A DNA stretch of 25,128 nucleotides from SIG440 sp045532055 (GTDB lineage Bacteria; Bacillota; Clostridia; Monoglobales; Monoglobaceae), in NCBI GenBank assembly GCA_045532055.1, contig JAZSFF010000027.1:1-25128 (forward strand). Direction: 5' to 3'. Under the pieces are notes generated by a model. It had not been told where the DNA came from and did not search any database. It saw only the letters and a list, made by a program, of their open reading frames with translations. Position 1 is the first letter of the stretch. Each line of letters starts with the position of its first letter. Of this stretch, positions 22,133 to 25,128 are shown piece after piece. The translations under genes were made by a program, and so were the position numbers.

Positions 22133-22360
22133 TTAAACAATATCAACCGTAACCTTCTTGTTTTCATGACTTGCCGCAGCCTTTACAACAGTGCGGATAG
22201 CCTTGGCTATTCTGCCCTGCTTGCCTATAACTTTGCCCATGTCTTTTTCACCCACATGCAAAGTCAGAACAACTGCATTTTCCTGAACAGTTTCTTCTAC
22301 GTTAACCGCATCAGGCTCTGAAACCATTGATTTTGCAATAAATTCCAAAAGCTCTTTCAT
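22133..22360 (-). CDS. khpA: KH-domain RNA-binding protein KhpA (YlqC)
   Basis: A 75-residue single KH-domain protein with the RNA-binding GxxG loop GKQG at 46-49 in GKVIGKQGR. In Firmicutes it pairs with KhpB/Jag and affects cell size and post-transcriptional control. The ATG at 22360 is chosen over an upstream in-frame start because GGAGG lies 7 nt before it. The position between rpsP and rimM is the usual one. Confidence 0.95.
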   Translation of the reverse strand: MKELLEFIAKSMVSEPDAVNVEETVQENAVVLTLHVGEKDMGKVIGKQGRIAKAIRTVVKAAASHENKKVTVDIV

Positions 22361-22386
22361 TTCTTTTCCTCCTAAAGCCAACAAGT

Positions 22387-22418
22387 CCACCTGTGCACCG
22401 AAACAGATGCACAAGTGG
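22387..22418 (-). other. Long stem-loop between rpsP and khpA
   Basis: An 11-bp stem (CCACTTGTGCA with TGCACAGGTGG, one G-U pair, 10-nt loop) lies in the gap between rpsP and khpA. An outer AGCC/GGCT pair could extend it over an internal loop. No U tract follows and the khpA GGAGG is about 15 nt further on. An RNA processing site or translational control element is plausible. Confidence 0.55.
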
Positions 22419-22438
22419 GCTAAAATGCATTCAAAAGA

Positions 22439-22681
22439 TTAGATGATACCCTTATCTTTCAAAAGACGTTTAACAGTATCTGTGGGCTGAGCACCGTTGC
22501 CAATCCACTTTGTAACTTTTTCTGCATCAAAGTCAACTGTTGCAGGTTCTGTCAAAGGATTGTATGTTCCAACCTGTTCAATGAATCTGCCATCTCTGGG
22601 ATATCTTGAATCAGCCACAACTACACGGTAGAAAGGTGCCTTCTTTGAACCCATTCTTCTCAAACGAATTTTTACTGCCAT
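22439..22681 (-). CDS. rpsP: Ribosomal protein S16
   Basis: An 80-residue 30S subunit protein with the typical start (MAVKIRLRRMGSKKAPFYRV) and the VGTYNPL motif. Length is normal. GGAGG lies shortly before the ATG. It follows ffh with a 63-nt gap that contains no visible promoter. Confidence 0.98.
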   Translation of the reverse strand: MAVKIRLRRMGSKKAPFYRVVVADSRYPRDGRFIEQVGTYNPLTEPATVDFDAEKVTKWIGNGAQPTDTVKRLLKDKGII

Positions 22682-22744
22682 AATAAATTACCTCCAAAAA
22701 AATATATAAATTTAATAATTTTCTATAATGCACCTTGCGCGATG

Positions 22745-24094
22745 TCAGAACGGGAATTTCATTTTCCCCATCTTGCCCATACGGCTCATTTGCTTTGCCA
22801 TTTTGCCGCCTGACATCATCTTCATCATTTTCTGCATCTGTTCAAACTGTTTGACAAGAGCGTTCACCTCGGCCATTGTTGTACCGCTGCCCTTGGCAAT
22901 TCTCTCCCTGCGTTTAGGGGTGAGTTTGTCACGGTTTTCACGCTCGCCCTTTGTCATTGATTTGATCATTGCCTCAATGTGAAGCATTTTTCTTTCGTCT
23001 ATGTCAACGCCCTCAAGTGCCTGCTTATTCATTCCGGGAATCATTCCCAAAAGCTGGTCTAAGGGTCCCATTTTCTTCATCTGTTCCATCTGGTCGAGAA
23101 AATCATTGTAAGTAAATGTTGAACTCCGCATCTTTTTTTCAAGTTCCAGAGCTTTCTTTTCATCAAACGCCTGCTCCGCCTTTTCAATGAGGCTCAGCAT
23201 ATCACCCATTCCCAAAATCCTGGATGCCATTCTCTCAGGGTGGAACACCTCAAGGTCGGTAAGCTTTTCGCCCATACCACAGAACTTGATTGGCTTATTT
23301 GTAACAGCACGAACCGAAATCGCCGCACCGCCCCTTGTGTCGCCATCAAGCTTTGTAAGTACAACACCGTCAATCTCCAGTTGCTCGTTAAACGCCTTGG
23401 CAACATTGACCGCGTCCTGACCTGTCATTGCATCAACCACCAGAAGAATTTCTGTAGGCTGAATGCTTTGCTTGATGTTTTCCAATTCATCCATCAGTTC
23501 CTCATCAATATGAAGTCTTCCGGCTGTATCAACAATCAATATATCATTGGAATGGAGCCTTGCATGTTCAAGTGCCTTCCTTGCAATATCCACAGGGTCA
23601 CGACTTCCTTCAACAGCAAAAACCGGAATGCCAAGCTGACCACCCACAACCTGAAGCTGTTTCACAGCAGCAGGTCTGTAAACGTCACAGGCACAAAGCA
23701 ATGGGCGTTTGCCCTGCTTTTTCAAAAGTCCTCCCAGTTTCGCAGCAGTCGTTGTTTTACCTGCACCCTGGAGACCTGTCATCATAATAACAGTGGGTGG
23801 CTTTGAAGAAATTTTGATTTTTTCCTCAGTTCCCATAAGACTGATGAGTTCTTCGTTTACTATTTTTATAACCTGTTGTGCAGGGGTAAGGGATTCCATA
23901 ACCTCAGCCCCCGAGGCACGCTCAGAAACGCTGTTTATAAACTCCTTGACCACCTTGAAGTTTACATCAGCCTCAAGAAGTGCAAGTTTTACCTCACGCA
24001 TAGCTTCTTTCAAATCACTTGCCGAAACCTTGCCCTTGCCGCGAAGCTTTTTGAATGTGCTTTGCAGTTTGTCCGCCAGACTTTCAAATGCCAT
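22745..24094 (-). CDS. ffh: Signal recognition particle protein Ffh
   Basis: The SRP54 GTPase that binds signal sequences and 4.5S/6S RNA and delivers ribosomes to FtsY at the membrane. It has an N domain (about 1-85), a G domain with GLQGAGKTT (107-115), DTAGR (189-193) and TKLDGD (247-252), and a methionine-rich M domain (about 300-449; repeated Met in the KMMKMMSGGK region, ending GKMKFPF). It is full length at 449 aa. It lies 38 nt after ylxM, its usual partner. Confidence 0.98.
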   Translation of the reverse strand: MAFESLADKLQSTFKKLRGKGKVSASDLKEAMREVKLALLEADVNFKVVKEFINSVSERASGAEVMESLTPAQQVIKIVNEELISLMGTEEKIKISSKPPTVIMMTGLQGAGKTTTAAKLGGLLKKQGKRPLLCACDVYRPAAVKQLQVVGGQLGIPVFAVEGSRDPVDIARKALEHARLHSNDILIVDTAGRLHIDEELMDELENIKQSIQPTEILLVVDAMTGQDAVNVAKAFNEQLEIDGVVLTKLDGDTRGGAAISVRAVTNKPIKFCGMGEKLTDLEVFHPERMASRILGMGDMLSLIEKAEQAFDEKKALELEKKMRSSTFTYNDFLDQMEQMKKMGPLDQLLGMIPGMNKQALEGVDIDERKMLHIEAMIKSMTKGERENRDKLTPKRRERIAKGSGTTMAEVNALVKQFEQMQKMMKMMSGGKMAKQMSRMGKMGKMKFPF

Positions 24095-24132
24095 AAGCCA
24101 TGCCCTCCCTGAAACTAATTATGTATGATAAA

Positions 24133-24504
24133 TCAATCTTCCATATCGTTGATTCTTGCAATTATTGTGAGAATGCGATTTATCTGATGTTTTATGCTGC
24201 TTGGTATAAGGTTTGCCTCAGAAGATTTTTCAATCTCTGCGATGATATCATCAATTTTGCCTAATCCCGACTTGATTTCAAGAAATCTTTTTGCCAGACC
24301 CAGCTTTGATTCAACATCATAAAGCACAGTCTCGGCACGTTTCAGGTTATCCCTGACTCCCTGACGGCTTATACCAAGCTCTGCCCCCACCTCAGCAAGA
24401 GATAGGTCTTCGTTGTAATAAAGTTCAACCGTATCCGCTTGTCTTTCGGTCAGCATATTTTTGTAAAAACTCAAAAGAAGAGAAATTTCAACGTTTTTTT
24501 CCAT
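24133..24504 (-). CDS. ylxM: YlxM/p13-like DNA-binding protein
   Basis: A 123-residue sigma-70 region 4-like HTH protein (LTERQADTVELYYNEDLSLA then EVGAELGISRQGVRDNLKRA as the HTH). It occurs almost always before ffh and can stimulate the SRP GTPase cycle in streptococci. The ATG at 24504 is chosen because GGGGGAG lies 5-11 nt before it; the longer open frame runs into the promoter region. It is the first gene of the operon. Confidence 0.92.
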   Translation of the reverse strand: MEKNVEISLLLSFYKNMLTERQADTVELYYNEDLSLAEVGAELGISRQGVRDNLKRAETVLYDVESKLGLAKRFLEIKSGLGKIDDIIAEIEKSSEANLIPSSIKHQINRILTIIARINDMED

Positions 24505-24528
24505 TTTTCTCCCCCTTTTTTGTTTCGC

Positions 24529-24550
24529 TGTAAAGCACTTTAGCTTTACA
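24529..24550 (-). promoter_or_regulatory. 5'-terminal stem-loop of the ylxM-ffh transcript
   Basis: A perfect 8-bp stem (TGTAAAGC with GCTTTACA, 6-nt loop) begins within a few bases of the predicted transcription start and ends about 25 nt before the ylxM ATG. It could protect the mRNA 5' end or regulate translation. Confidence 0.55.
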
Positions 24551-24558
24551 CCTGAACT

Positions 24559-24587
24559 ATTGTAACCCAAAAATCACTGTTTGTCAA
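24559..24587 (-). promoter_or_regulatory. Promoter of the ylxM-ffh-rpsP operon, inside the end of lgt
   Basis: On the minus strand: perfect TTGACA (24582-24587), 17-nt spacer, TACAAT (24559-24564). The -35 overlaps the last codons of lgt and the spacer contains its stop codon. Confidence 0.88.
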
Positions 24588-25128
24588 GTACTTTTTTTAT
24601 GTTTTTTCTTTTTGCTGCAATAAGTACAGCACCTACCACCACAATACACAGCGAAAGGAGTTGAGACACGCGGACGGGACCTATAAACAAAGAGTCGGTA
24701 CGTAATCCCTCAATGAACATGCGGCCTGTTCCGTACCATACCATATAACCGCAAAAAGTTTCGCCCTCAAAGGTTTTTTTTCTGTTATACAAAACAAGCG
24801 CCAGCACACCGACAGCATTCCACAAGGATTCATAAAGGAATGTAGGGTGTGCCATATCCGCTATGGTTCTGCCGCTTTGAACAATAGTCATTGCCCATGG
24901 CAATGTAGTAGTCTCGCCAAAGGCCTCACCGTTTACAAAGTTACCCCATCTGCCCACGGCCTGACCAATAAGAAGTCCCACCGCAAGAACATCCAAAACC
25001 TTGCCAATTTTCAGTTTTTTAACTCTGCAATAGGCAAGCACAACCATCGCCGCACCTATTACCGCTCCGTAGATTGCAATGCCACCTCCACGGATATTGA
25101 ATGTTTCATTCAAATTGTTTTTGTAATA
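24574..25128 (-). CDS. lgt: Prolipoprotein diacylglyceryl transferase, 5' part outside the window
   Basis: An inner-membrane enzyme that moves diacylglycerol from phosphatidylglycerol to the lipobox cysteine, the first step of lipoprotein maturation. The visible 184 codons are the C-terminal two-thirds: GGGIAIYGAVIG, the Lgt signature VGRWGNFVNGEAFG, HPTFLYES, and a final membrane helix before KRKNIKKVLDKQ. The frame stays open to the window edge (a TTG at 25113 is internal), so roughly 80-100 residues are missing. No terminator follows; the ylxM promoter starts within the gene. Confidence 0.95.
   Translation of the reverse strand, partial: YYKNNLNETFNIRGGGIAIYGAVIGAAMVVLAYCRVKKLKIGKVLDVLAVGLLIGQAVGRWGNFVNGEAFGETTTLPWAMTIVQSGRTIADMAHPTFLYESLWNAVGVLALVLYNRKKTFEGETFCGYMVWYGTGRMFIEGLRTDSLFIGPVRVSQLLSLCIVVVGAVLIAAKRKNIKKVLDKQ

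Noticed and set aside
23240..24128. Several plus-strand open frames opposite ffh
   Set aside because: They are antisense shadows of a conserved SRP protein with no start signals or recognisable domains.
1..25128. CRISPR array, tRNA, rRNA or SRP RNA genes
   Set aside because: No regularly spaced repeats were seen and no cloverleaf or SRP RNA core was noticed in the short intergenic gaps. A covariance-model scan would settle this.

Overview
The window looks like a chromosomal housekeeping stretch from an anaerobic, low-to-moderate GC Clostridia-type Bacillota. The reasons are the ylxM-ffh-rpsP-khpA-rimM-trmD order, the nadD-yqeK-LCP-rsfS-leuS order, RNase M5, a FeoAB ferrous-iron system with a DtxR-like regulator, an OPT/YSL peptide transporter, strong GGAGG-type ribosome binding sites and near-consensus sigma-A promoters. 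The genus cannot be named from this. Nearly all genes are on the minus strand. Only the DtxR-like regulator (4757-5119) and a small XRE regulator (7553-7777) are on the plus strand. I saw no rRNA, tRNA, CRISPR array, transposase, phage gene or attachment site, and no gene-free stretch longer than about 210 bases.

Read in the direction of minus-strand transcription from the right end, the layout is as follows. (1) The 3' part of lgt is cut by the window edge. A promoter inside its last codons drives ylxM-ffh-rpsP-khpA-rimM-trmD, which serves protein targeting, ribosome maturation and tRNA modification. (2) A promoter at about 20.78 kb drives a second long unit: a zinc-ribbon/membrane/beta-propeller-like protein, nadD, yqeK, an LCP cell-wall ligase, rsfS, leuS, an HD-domain hydrolase and nadE. 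A weak hairpin then precedes rnmV and its terminator. This unit mixes NAD synthesis (nadD, nadE), translation (leuS, rsfS, RNase M5) and envelope functions. (3) An OPT-family oligopeptide transporter is followed 1 nt later by a PqqD-like (RRE-fold) small protein. (4) A roughly 0.6-kb cassette holds a divergent XRE regulator and a nine-cysteine small protein between two identical 33-nt bidirectional terminators. (5) cysK (variant substrate loop) and a stand-alone ATP-pyrophosphatase GMP synthetase subunit share one perfect-consensus promoter. (6) A DtxR-like regulator diverges from feoA-feoB-feoB-associated Cys-rich protein. GTTAGC-N4-GCTAAC palindromes lie at the feoA promoter and again between feoA and feoB. 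(7) A diacylglycerol-kinase-family lipid kinase overlaps an unrecognised six-helix membrane protein at the left end.

Most genes are core and readily recognised. The leads most worth following are the OPT transporter/PqqD-like pair, the terminator-flanked XRE/Cys-rich cassette, the amidotransferase-less GuaA with no visible partner, and the two-operator feo locus. No complete, obviously new system is demonstrated by the sequence alone.
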